Notes under the pieces: model-generated
The model's input: the letters and a program-made list of their open reading frames with translations, nothing else
What the model was told of the DNA's origin: nothing
Database searches by the model: none
In this document: positions 56,464-64,000 of the stretch, piece after piece
How positions within the stretch are numbered: position 1 is the first letter of the stretch
Layout of the letters: every line of letters begins with the position of its first letter
Source: Bradyrhizobium sp. 190
GTDB lineage: Bacteria; Pseudomonadota; Alphaproteobacteria; Rhizobiales; Xanthobacteraceae
Direction: 5' to 3'
Assembly (NCBI RefSeq): GCF_023073415.1
Contig: NZ_JADPJL010000012.1
Span: forward strand, 384,501-448,500
DNA length: 64,000 nucleotides
Position numbers and translations under genes: made by a program

Positions 56464-56586
56464 GAATCAATTGAAGCTGGGTACGGATCATCGAACGGCG
56501 ACCGTGAGAGGAAAAGGTCGCTCGCCGAAACGCTCCGTTACAACTGTTCCTGCAATTTCGATTCAGATCTCTTGCCTTCGAGATTG

Positions 56587-56614
56587 ACAGTATACATTCA
56601 ATCTGTATACGGTC
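56587..56614. promoter_or_regulatory. Operator-like palindrome before gentisate dioxygenase
   Basis: GTATAC-N9-GTATAC, extended to ten-base arms GAC-x-GTATAC with one mismatch, ending 21 bases before the dioxygenase ATG and just before its GGGAGG RBS. Position suggests a repressor site (IclR, GntR or HxlR type). Confidence 0.6.
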
Positions 56615-56635
56615 GATCTAACTAGGGAGGTCGTT

Positions 56636-57679
56636 ATGGATCACGCTATTCGAAGGACCCCGGAACGCGAGGCGTTCTACAAGAAGATCGACGGTGAAAA
56701 TCTCTCCGCGCTCTGGAACGTGATGGGAGACCTGATCACGCCGGAGCCGAAGAGCGCCTGCCGGCCGCATCTGTGGAAGTTCGACGTCATCCGAGACTAC
56801 ATGACCGAGGCCGGCAAACTCATCACCGCCAAGGAGGCGGAGCGGCGCGTACTGGTGCTGGAGAACCCAGGCCTGCGCGGGCAGTCGAAAATCACCACGT
56901 CGCTCTATGCCGGCGTCCAGATGGTGGTGCCCGGCGATATCGCACCAGCCCACCGTCATAGCCAGTCGGCGCTGCGCTTCGTACTGGAAGGCAAGGGCGC
57001 CCATACGACCGTCGACGGGGAGTGTACCTCGATGGAGCCGGGCGACTTCATCATCACGCCTTCGATGACCTGGCACGATCATTCCAACGAAACGAATGAA
57101 CCGATGTTCTGGCTCGACGGCCTCGACATTCCCGTCGTGCAGTTTTTCGACTGCTCCTTCGCGGAAGGGTCCAAGGAAGACCTGCAGATGATCACGAGGC
57201 CCGCTGGCGATAGCTTTGCGCGCTACGGCCACAATCTGCTGCCGGTGGACGTAAAGCGGACGTCGAAGACATCGCCGATCTTCAGCTATCCCTATGCTCA
57301 CACCCGAGAGGCGCTGGAGAAGGCGAAAGCGCGCGATGAGTGGGATGCCTGCCACGGGCTGAAGCTGAAATTCAGCAATCCCGAGACTGGCGATTTCGCG
57401 ATGCCGACCATCGGAACCTTCATCCAAATGCTCCCCGCGGGATTCAAGACTGCGCGCTATCGCTCCACCGACGCTACCGTTTTCGCTGCGATCGAGGGCA
57501 AAGGCCGCACCCGGATCGGCGACCAGACGTTCGAGTGGGGCCCCCGCGATGTGTTCGTGGTGCCGAGCTGGCAGTGGGTCACGCACGAAGCCGACGCGGA
57601 TTCAGTGCTGTTCAGCTTCTCCGACCGGCCCGTGCAGCAGAAGCTGGATTTGTTCCGCGAGGATCGCGGCAACGCATGA
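56636..57679 (+). CDS. Gentisate 1,2-dioxygenase
   Basis: A 347-residue bicupin: RPHLWKFDVIRDYMTEAGKL, then the metal-binding GDIAPAHRHSQSALRFVLEG (His-x-His) with TWHDHSNE, as in gentisate dioxygenases; the second cupin has the GRTRIGDQTFEWGPRDVFVV region. It opens the ring of gentisate (2,5-dihydroxybenzoate) to maleylpyruvate with Fe(II) and O2. An AGGGAGG RBS precedes the ATG. It is followed at 14 bases by an FAH-family hydrolase, the expected pathway partner. Confidence 0.95.
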   Translation: MDHAIRRTPEREAFYKKIDGENLSALWNVMGDLITPEPKSACRPHLWKFDVIRDYMTEAGKLITAKEAERRVLVLENPGLRGQSKITTSLYAGVQMVVPGDIAPAHRHSQSALRFVLEGKGAHTTVDGECTSMEPGDFIITPSMTWHDHSNETNEPMFWLDGLDIPVVQFFDCSFAEGSKEDLQMITRPAGDSFARYGHNLLPVDVKRTSKTSPIFSYPYAHTREALEKAKARDEWDACHGLKLKFSNPETGDFAMPTIGTFIQMLPAGFKTARYRSTDATVFAAIEGKGRTRIGDQTFEWGPRDVFVVPSWQWVTHEADADSVLFSFSDRPVQQKLDLFREDRGNA

Positions 57680-57693
57680 AGGGGTAACCGTAA

Positions 57694-58401
57694 ATGACCG
57701 ACTATGTTTTCGCGCCGCCGGCTATCTCATCCGTTGCCGTTGAAGGCGAGCAGGCGCGCTTCCCCGTGCGCCGAATTTTCTGCGTGGGCCGAAATTATGC
57801 GGCGCACGTTCGCGAAATGGGCAAGGATCCCGACCGCGAACCGCCATTCTTCTTCACCAAACCGGCTGATGCTGTTGTCGACAGCGGCGCTGTAGTCCCG
57901 TATCCGCCGGAGACGAGCAACTTCCACTACGAAATAGAGCTTGTTGTTGCGATCGACAGGGAGGGCTTCGACTTGGCGCCAGCGGATGCACTCAACTACG
58001 TGTTCGGCTATGGCGTGGGGATCGACCTCACGCGCCGCGATCTTCAGTTCGAAGCGCGCGACAAGGGGCGACCGTGGGACTGGGGCAAGGCCTTTGATTT
58101 ATCAGCTCCGATTGCGCCGCTGCGTAGAGTCAGTGCGGTATCCCACCTGAGCGCCGGCCGCATATGGCTCGCTGTCAACGAATCGTTAAAGCAAGACGCA
58201 GACCTAAAAGAACTGGTCTGGTCCGTTCCGGAAATCATTTCGATCCTTTCGCGCTCAATGGTTCTCAGGCCTGGCGATCTGATAATGACTGGTACTCCCG
58301 CGGGGGTAGGGGCGATCGTGGCGAATGACAAGGTAACCGGCGGTATAGATGGCCTTGGTAAAATTGAAATCACCATCGGATCGGCTCGCGCCGCAAGCTG
58401 A
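57694..58401 (+). CDS. Fumarylacetoacetate hydrolase-family, fumaryl/maleylpyruvate hydrolase-like
   Basis: A 235-residue FAH domain: RRIFCVGRNYAAHVREMGKD, PPFFFTKPADAVV, the metal-binding NFHYEIELVVAIDR (E-x-E), and LRPGDLIMTGTPAGVGAI. In gentisate operons this family cleaves fumarylpyruvate to fumarate and pyruvate, or maleylpyruvate directly. No glutathione-dependent maleylpyruvate isomerase gene is seen in the window, so direct hydrolysis is possible. Co-transcribed with the dioxygenase. Confidence 0.92.
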   Translation: MTDYVFAPPAISSVAVEGEQARFPVRRIFCVGRNYAAHVREMGKDPDREPPFFFTKPADAVVDSGAVVPYPPETSNFHYEIELVVAIDREGFDLAPADALNYVFGYGVGIDLTRRDLQFEARDKGRPWDWGKAFDLSAPIAPLRRVSAVSHLSAGRIWLAVNESLKQDADLKELVWSVPEIISILSRSMVLRPGDLIMTGTPAGVGAIVANDKVTGGIDGLGKIEITIGSARAAS

Positions 58402-59232
58402 TGTCGGCCCTTCCTTTGAAAAACAATCTCATATTGTTCGTACGTTGCGCATCGGCGGCTTAGCCGATACCTGGACCAGTCTTGCACGCATCCGAGTGAC
58501 TTGGTTGCGTGCTGACTGAGTCTTGCGCTTTCGGCATCAGGTCGCGGTTACGGTGCTCAATGGCACTGGCGATCAGATTCCGATCTCATCTATTCGTCTA
58601 GAACGGCAAGAGGGGTCGCAGTAGCGGCCCTATCCGCCGCTGGCTCTGTTGCCCGGTCTACGTCACCGTTTATGCTCCAATGAATAGTTGATTGCATGTC
58701 ATGCAATAATTCGTCCTCGATCCGGATAGCCGAGATCTCGCCGCTGCCCTGGATCGAGAGCGGTTAGTTTTCACCTAAAAATCCATTCAAAAAAAGCGCA
58801 TTCCCATTTGCCCGAGCCCGCCGCGCTTTGGTCGTTTCGACCATTTTGAGCGCAACTGTGACGGCTATTGCCTGCCGCCAGTTATATGCTAATATGCAAA
58901 CGATGGCCCATTATGCAACTCCGTAGAGGCGCGGGGCGAAACGACATGCACGTGCAATTCCAGGCTCTTGTCAGCCTGAATTCGCGTTGATGCATCAAAT
59001 GATGGAGGGGACTTGGATGACGCGGGACAAACACCATGGGTCAATGCCGAAGTTCGAAAGGTCTAGGCCGAACCTTGGAGCATCTTCTGTGTGCATGAAC
59101 GCCGTTCGAACCTGCGACATAGCGCTGAAAAGGCTAGGTCTCGTCAGAGTGACGAGCGTAATCGTCAGATTTGCACGCGCTGTCCGATCCTGCACTCTCG
59201 CCTTTGCCTTTCCTCGCGCAACAGACCAATCG
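58402..59232. other. Intergenic region before substrate-binding protein copy B
   Basis: About 830 bases. It contains the second TTGCAT/ATGCAA palindrome (58691) and an AT-rich part near 58880-58920 with TATATGCTAATATGC that may hold the promoter. The last 60 bases before the gene match the sequence before copy A, showing the duplication extends upstream of the coding region. Confidence 0.5.
58691..58707. promoter_or_regulatory. Palindrome ATTGCAT-GTC-ATGCAAT, second copy
   Basis: A seven-base perfect inverted repeat with three-base centre, followed by AATTCGTCCT. It matches the 54705 site in arms and trailing sequence, suggesting one regulator binds both. Confidence 0.65.
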
Positions 59233-60441
59233 ATGTCTATGAACGAGCTGGCAACGGTAATAACGGCTGCAATACTCGCCCTCCTTGTGTCGTCGGCGCA
59301 CGCGCAGAAGCATTATGATTCAGGAGCAAACGACGCAGAGATTAAAATTGGGAACATTATGCCCTACAGCGGGCCCCTTTCGTCGCTGTCCGTCATCGCA
59401 AAGGTCGAGGCGGCGTACTTTGCAGCATTGAACGAGCGCGGAGGAATTAATGGTCGAAAGATCAATTTCATCAGTTACGACGATGCTTTCTCTCCGCCCA
59501 AGACCGTAGAGCAAGCTCGCAAGCTCGTGGAAAGCGACGAGGTACTCCTGGTGTTCGGTGCCTTGGGGACACCTACAAACTCCGCGATTCAGAAGTACCT
59601 GAACGTGAAAAAGGTGCCTCATCTGTTTGTTGCATCCGGAGCAACAAAATGGGGTGATCCCACAGGCTTTCCCTGGTCCATTGGTTGGCAGCCGACGTAC
59701 CAAACCGAGGCTCGCACTTACGCCAAGTACTTGAGCGAGGTAAAGCCGGGCGCGAAGATCGCGGTGTTCTATCAAAACGACGATTTCGGCAAGGAAGCCC
59801 TGAAAACCTACAAGGAAGGCCTCGCAGCGGGTGGCCCGACGATCGCAATTGAAGAAAGTTACGAGGTGTCGGAGCCCACGATCGATACCCATGTCGTCAA
59901 GATGAAGGCATCGGGTGCCGACACGCTGATGATATTCGCGAGCGCCAAATATGCTGCGCAAACCATCAAGAAAACGGCTGAACTCGATTGGAGGCCACTC
60001 AAGTTTGTAACGTATGCCAGCGCTTTGATCGAAAGCGTTATGAAGCCGGCTGGCCTGGATGCGGCGGAAGGCATCATCTCCTCGGCATACCTAAAGGATC
60101 CGTCCGATCCTCAATGGAAAGAGGACGAAGGAATGAAGACGTTCAAGAGCTTCCTTGCAAAGCACGTCTCTGACTCAGCCAAGATGGACGATCTGTTAGC
60201 GGCATTCGGCTACTCCATGGCTCAAACGCTCGAGCAAGTCATTCGCCAATGCGGCGACGATTTAACACGGGCCAATATTATGAAACAGGCGGCAAATCTC
60301 AAAAATTTTACATTCGATCTCCTCTTGCCTGGCATCAAAATCAATACCGGTCCAGCGGACTTCTATCCGATAAAGCAGGTCACGCTAATCCGACTGGAAG
60401 GTGGGACCTGGAAGTTGTTCGGGCCTCCCATCGGCCAATGA
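59233..60441 (+). CDS. ABC transporter substrate-binding protein (LivK-like), copy B
   Basis: A 402-residue type I periplasmic binding protein with an intact signal peptide (LATVITAAILALLVSSAHAQ, cleavage after AHA). Mature part: IKIGNIMPYSGPLSSLSVIA, ALGTPTNSAIQKYLNVKKVP, AVFYQNDDFGKEALKTYKEG. It is of the branched-chain amino acid/aromatic acid class. The chosen ATG matches the family; a frame open further upstream is not conserved. Very similar to copy A; the transporter's membrane and ATPase genes are not in the window. Confidence 0.92.
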   Translation: MSMNELATVITAAILALLVSSAHAQKHYDSGANDAEIKIGNIMPYSGPLSSLSVIAKVEAAYFAALNERGGINGRKINFISYDDAFSPPKTVEQARKLVESDEVLLVFGALGTPTNSAIQKYLNVKKVPHLFVASGATKWGDPTGFPWSIGWQPTYQTEARTYAKYLSEVKPGAKIAVFYQNDDFGKEALKTYKEGLAAGGPTIAIEESYEVSEPTIDTHVVKMKASGADTLMIFASAKYAAQTIKKTAELDWRPLKFVTYASALIESVMKPAGLDAAEGIISSAYLKDPSDPQWKEDEGMKTFKSFLAKHVSDSAKMDDLLAAFGYSMAQTLEQVIRQCGDDLTRANIMKQAANLKNFTFDLLLPGIKINTGPADFYPIKQVTLIRLEGGTWKLFGPPIGQ

Positions 60442-60638
60442 CTGCGGTCTGATCGTGGTCCTGGCGTGTCAATCGTTCAACCGGGAAGCGGGCAGGGCTG
60501 CCTGCGGTCGAACTATAGTGGCCTGCTAATGCGTCGAAATGTCAGCCAGCCCGACTGGCATGTGAAGCAAGAACGCTGATCGACCTAAGCGCACGAGCGA
60601 CGATGGAAGACTCGAGGCAATCAGGAGAAGAGACTTTT

Positions 60639-61268
60639 ATGATTTGTGAAATTACTACGACAACCTGCAGGCCCGGATCCGTTGCCCAAGTGATCGAAAG
60701 CGATTACGTGCCTGGAACTGGTATCCGAGAGGACGCTTGCGGTAAGCTCGAAGGCTGTTGGACGACTGAGATCGGTCCACTTAATCAAATCATCCAACTG
60801 CGGAGCTATGTTGATCTCGACGAACAAAAGCGCGCGGCCGGAAACCGCAATCACCAGCCTCGCGCTGAGGATTTGGCGACGACGCCGTCGGACATAGTAA
60901 ATCGAGAAGTTAGTGTTTTCCGCTTAATGCGAGGCATTCACAGGCCCGCGACCGGTCCCAATACGTATGAATTGCGCCGCTATCGCTTTAAGCCTGCGCA
61001 GGTCGAACGCTGGACCGGGTTGTTTCTTGGTTCAATCGAACATCGAGAGAAGTACTCCAAGCTTTCGGCATTGTTGAGTGGCGAGGGCAATTCACAGGAT
61101 GAAGTCTGTCATCTTTGGCCCTATCCAGACTTGAATTCTCGGACGGCGGCACGCGCGGCGGCTGTAAACGACCCTGAATGGAAGAAGTTCATTGGCGCGA
61201 GCGGGGGACACTTGGAGTCGATGCAGTCGATGATCATGATTCCGGCAAACCGTTCTCCATTGAAATAG
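60639..61268 (+). CDS. NIPSNAP family protein
   Basis: A 209-residue protein with two ferredoxin-like halves: ICEITTTTCRPGSVAQVIES, WTTEIGPLNQIIQLRSYVDL and VFRLMRGIHRPATGPNTYEL, then LWPYPDLNSRTAARAAAVND. This is the NIPSNAP pattern (Dabb-like barrels), common in catabolic operons as accessory or isomerase-like proteins of unknown activity. An AGGAGAAG RBS precedes the ATG. Confidence 0.85.
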   Translation: MICEITTTTCRPGSVAQVIESDYVPGTGIREDACGKLEGCWTTEIGPLNQIIQLRSYVDLDEQKRAAGNRNHQPRAEDLATTPSDIVNREVSVFRLMRGIHRPATGPNTYELRRYRFKPAQVERWTGLFLGSIEHREKYSKLSALLSGEGNSQDEVCHLWPYPDLNSRTAARAAAVNDPEWKKFIGASGGHLESMQSMIMIPANRSPLK

Positions 61269-61373
61269 CTTAAAACAGCTGATTCGTCGATACAGAGAGC
61301 GAACCGTCAATGATGCCAAGGGTCGAGAACGGGATAGGCTCATAAGTAGGACTTCAAAAAAGCGGAGGCGAAA

Positions 61374-61586
61374 ATGCAAGACCATACCTACAAAATCATG
61401 GAATTGGTTGGCTCGTCGGAAAAGAGCATCGAGGACGCCATCCAGAATGCGATTACGCGTGCAAACGCCACAATCCGCGGCATGCGATGGTTTGAAATCG
61501 TCCAAACGCGCGGTCATATCGAGAATGGCAGAGTCAATCACTATCAGGTCGTGATGAAAGTTGGCTTCACGTTGGAACACGTGTAG
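61374..61586 (+). CDS. Dodecin family flavin-binding protein
   Basis: A 70-residue dodecin: [40 protein letters not shown], and [15 protein letters not shown]. Dodecins form twelve-subunit shells that store flavin; the conserved Trp (MRWFE) stacks on it. The GGAGG RBS is close to the ATG. Flavin storage fits the flavin reductases and LLM oxidoreductase nearby. Confidence 0.93.
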   Translation: MQDHTYKIMELVGSSEKSIEDAIQNAITRANATIRGMRWFEIVQTRGHIENGRVNHYQVVMKVGFTLEHV

Positions 61587-61924
61587 CCGGACGCCTCGCG
61601 TGACTGCGGGTCCAGGAACCTTGCTTGAGCAGTTCTGTCGCGGTCACGAAGACCGCCACAGCTGCAAGCACTCTTGGGGGGCATAATCTGGCATTAGGCT
61701 GGAAGTCTCCGCTCGGCGATCGCAGCGTGCGTTAACAGGGCTCGGCCAGGCCTGCTTGCTCACGGCGGATCAAAGCGTCCGGATCTGCCGCGAAGTGGCG
61801 GCATCTCCGGGTCGTTCAAGCGGTGGCACCTCCACGGGCCTCCAACTCGGCTACGGCCGGCCCAACACTCGTCCACTGAGCTCGAAATCAACCATCAAGC
61901 GTGCTCCGAGGTGCATTCCATTTC
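61587..61924. other. Intergenic region, nothing recognised
   Basis: About 340 bases between the dodecin gene and the convergent flavin reductase fusion. No coding or strong hairpin was found. Confidence 0.4.
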
Positions 61925-63061
61925 TCAGCGGGTGGCCGCGGGCCGGTCTTTTCGATATCCCAGACGTTGAGATAGTTTATCGGCAACTGCCATTAGCCGC
62001 TCGATCGCCGGATCGGATTCGCCAAATGTATCCGCATTGTCCATCATCGTGACTGCTAACACGATCTCGCCCTCGGCGTCGAAGACGGGAACGCTGACCG
62101 AGTTAACCGGATCATCGGTGATGCCGGGATCGGTCAGGTTGTACGAGGCGGCAAAGCCGGTCTTCCGCACTTTCTCCAACCAGGCCGCGAACTCGCTGCG
62201 CGAAGAGAACCGCAACGGGTCGCCACGTTTCGCCGCGGCGGCCAGTTCCTCATCGATGAAGGGCGCCGTGACCACGCTCGGTGCGAAGGCCGCGAATACT
62301 GAACCGGTAGCGGACTCCAATAACGAGACGACGAGACCACACCGGAGCCGGGTACGCAAAGGTCTAGTCCCTTCCCACCACCAGATCATTGTGGGACCGA
62401 AGTTGCCCCACACCGCGAGGCCGATGCTCCGGTCCATCTCGTGGCCTAGCTCGTCAATCACTGGTCTGGCGGCGTGCACCGCCTTCAACGTCGCGATGTT
62501 GCTTTCATCTGTCTCCGAGGACAGCAGGGGTGCGTGCGGGTGCACGATCATGTAGGCGCCGCTGCGCAACGCAAGCGGCTTGCGATCGGTGTTGCGCACC
62601 CGTAGCACGCGCCCAACGAACACGACGTGATCGCCGCCCGGGTAGCTGAACTCGCGCCGGCACTCAAGCTGCGCGACCGCGCCGTCGATGAGTGGCACGC
62701 CGTCTCCGCCGCGTGTGACCGCGACGCCCTCAAAGCGGCCGGGACCTGACTTGGCAAAGCGATTGGATATCTCGATCTGGTCTTCAGCAAGAATGTTGAC
62801 GGCAAAGGTCTCCGCAGTGCTGTAGATCTTGAAGTTGGTGGCGTTAAGCCTGAGACTCCAGAGGATCAGCGGCGGATCGAGCGAGACGGAGCTAAAGGAA
62901 TTCGCTGTCAAGCCGTACGGTGTGCCGTCCGGCGACACCGTCGTAATCACGGTAACGCCCGTAACGAACTCGCCCAGGCAGCGGCGGAAGTCCGTCGCGG
63001 TAAACTCCACCATCGAAGGCGCGGCGGGGCTGGTTGGTTGCTCTGCAGGGGACTGGCTCAT
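61925..63061 (-). CDS. Flavin reductase fused to an IclR-type effector domain
   Basis: A 378-residue fusion. The N-terminal flavin reductase part reads DFRRCLGEFVTGVTVITTVS, GLTANSFSSVSLDPPLILWS and KSGPGRFEGV, of the HpaC/HsaB type. From about residue 190, VIDELGHEMDRSIGLAVWGN, VSLLESATGSVFAAFAPSVV and VNSVSVPVFDAEGEIVLAVT make an IclR effector-binding domain without a DNA-binding part. A ligand-gated reductase for a two-component monooxygenase is likely, comparable to reductases whose C-terminal MarR-like domain senses the aromatic substrate. The internal ATG MSQSPAEQ is preferred. Confidence 0.88.
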   Translation of the reverse strand: MSQSPAEQPTSPAAPSMVEFTATDFRRCLGEFVTGVTVITTVSPDGTPYGLTANSFSSVSLDPPLILWSLRLNATNFKIYSTAETFAVNILAEDQIEISNRFAKSGPGRFEGVAVTRGGDGVPLIDGAVAQLECRREFSYPGGDHVVFVGRVLRVRNTDRKPLALRSGAYMIVHPHAPLLSSETDESNIATLKAVHAARPVIDELGHEMDRSIGLAVWGNFGPTMIWWWEGTRPLRTRLRCGLVVSLLESATGSVFAAFAPSVVTAPFIDEELAAAAKRGDPLRFSSRSEFAAWLEKVRKTGFAASYNLTDPGITDDPVNSVSVPVFDAEGEIVLAVTMMDNADTFGESDPAIERLMAVADKLSQRLGYRKDRPAATR

Positions 63062-63205
63062 GAAGAAACCTCGGCTGGACAGAGGGCGCAATTCGGGAGA
63101 GCACAGGATCACTGGTCAAACGATCCGGCTTGGCCATGGCGACAATCGAATTTAGCCAGCCCAGCCGCAATTCTCGGCCGCCTCGATATTCGGCGGCGCG
63201 ATTAC

Positions 63206-64000
63206 TCATGAGAAATGCGGGATGACCTTCTCGGCGAGGGTCCGCATGATGCGGCGCTGAAGGTCAAGGGACATGCCCGCCATTCCCACCGCGAAGCTGA
63301 GCTCCGTGATACCCACCACATCTCTCAGATAAGTGATGCGCTCAATCGCGGCCTTCGGATCGCAGAATATGGAAAATGATTCCTGATGCTCGAAGTCATA
63401 CCCCCCGCTGATGTTGCGGTCCTTCCGGTACTGTTCGGAGCCGTAGTGCTCGTAGCTCTTGCCCGGTGGCGGCTTGTACGCGACTGCGCCGGAAAAAAGC
63501 GACTGGAAGCGTCGCATCAACTGATCTGCCGTTTCTCTGGCTTCACTCGTTTCGTCAAGAACGACCGTCATCCGGTCCATTCGAATACGATCGCCGGATT
63601 GAGGCAGCCCGGCCGCACGGCGGGCCGCCTTGTACGTTTCGACCTGCCCCTTGCAAACGTCGAGATTGTCCAACGGGTTTTTCAGAAAGCCATGGTCCTG
63701 GCGGCCAATTTTCTCCAGGGAATGAAAGCTTACTCCGGCGACCCAGATCGGGGGGTGCGGTTGTTGGGTAGGCTTTGGATAAACGGCGATCGGTTCGACG
63801 TTCGAGTAGTAAGTCCCCGTGAATGAAAACGGATCCGGAGAAAATGCTTGCTTCACAACCTGCAAATACTCGTCAAATCTCTCAGCAGAGTCCTCCATAT
63901 TGATGTTGAGGCCGTCGTAGGCGCGGCGCTGATAGCCTCGTCCAATGCCGATGTCGATTCGTCCTTCGCTCATGATATCGAGCATCGCGACGCGTTCGGC
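63206..64000 (-). CDS. LLM-class flavin-dependent oxidoreductase (cut by window edge)
   Basis: The frame runs off the right edge; about 265 C-terminal residues are visible. ERVAMLDIMSEGRIDIGIGR, YLQVVKQAFSPDPFSFTGTY, PTQQPHPPIWVAGVSFHSLE and ELSFAVGMAGMSLDLQRRIM are the bacterial luciferase-like (LLM) fold. Probably a monooxygenase using FMNH2, supplied by the flavin reductase fusion 145 bases downstream on the same strand. Substrate unknown. Confidence 0.9.
   Translation of the reverse strand, partial: AERVAMLDIMSEGRIDIGIGRGYQRRAYDGLNINMEDSAERFDEYLQVVKQAFSPDPFSFTGTYYSNVEPIAVYPKPTQQPHPPIWVAGVSFHSLEKIGRQDHGFLKNPLDNLDVCKGQVETYKAARRAAGLPQSGDRIRMDRMTVVLDETSEARETADQLMRRFQSLFSGAVAYKPPPGKSYEHYGSEQYRKDRNISGGYDFEHQESFSIFCDPKAAIERITYLRDVVGITELSFAVGMAGMSLDLQRRIMRTLAEKVIPHFS

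Overview
The window looks like an accessory stretch of a Bradyrhizobium-like alphaproteobacterium (order Rhizobiales). The evidence is GC-rich coding, several small proteins I recognise as common in that group (DUF3606, DUF2188 and Ku-associated small proteins), GTTC-N7-GTTC LexA boxes typical of alphaproteobacteria, a rhizobial trb-type conjugation remnant, and a NodU-type carbamoyltransferase. The organism call is inference. Much of the window is mobile or accessory: tRNA 3'-fragments that look like attachment sites, broken conjugation genes, defence genes, toxin-antitoxin (TA) pairs and a catabolic block.

Layout. (1) 1-2.9 kb: end of a DUF2326 protein, a zinc-ribbon/HEPN-like protein, a DUF2188 protein, and an overlapping MNT-HEPN-third gene operon. 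(2) 3.1-3.7 kb: two truncated tRNA 3' halves, each beside a pair of short direct repeats; probably an integration scar. (3) 4-15.6 kb: a defence-type island. It holds a frameshifted SNF2 helicase with at least 16 tandem 15-residue Cys/Ser-x-x-Ser-Gly repeats, an Mrr-like (D...QAK) nuclease, and a tightly overlapping DUF6361 / PLD-like / helicase triplet. (4) 16-21 kb: surface-glycan genes: a frameshifted NodU-type carbamoyltransferase, a GT32-like transferase, and an unusual GT25 / sulfotransferase-like / GH16 fusion. (5) 21-24 kb, minus strand: a four-gene ubiquitin-like conjugation operon (Ubl, E2-like, JAMM protease, E1). (6) 24-30.4 kb: two Xre-RES toxin-antitoxin pairs flanking a RecB-like nuclease/UPF1-like helicase fusion.

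(7) 30.7-44.5 kb: a DNA damage and end-joining block. It contains dinB and an SRAP peptidase in an operon behind one LexA box; Ku; two ligase-only LigD-like proteins; Nudix, HAD and phosphoesterase genes; a UvrD-like helicase and a second SRAP gene behind a second LexA box. (8) 44.7-47.5 kb: a conjugative-element remnant in which parB is fused in frame to the C-terminal half of trbI, followed by DUF2274 and a LysR gene. (9) 48.4-64 kb: a catabolic block with gentisate 1,2-dioxygenase and an FAH-family hydrolase. Around them lie two SDRs, two near-duplicate substrate-binding proteins, flavin reductases (one fused to an IclR effector domain), an LLM oxidoreductase, a NIPSNAP protein, a dodecin, and IclR, HxlR and (broken) AraC regulators.

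Three genes carry what look like single-base deletions (SNF2, NodU, the first substrate-binding protein). These may be genuine decay or sequence errors, and the two cannot be separated here. All family names come from reading the translated sequence; no database search was run.
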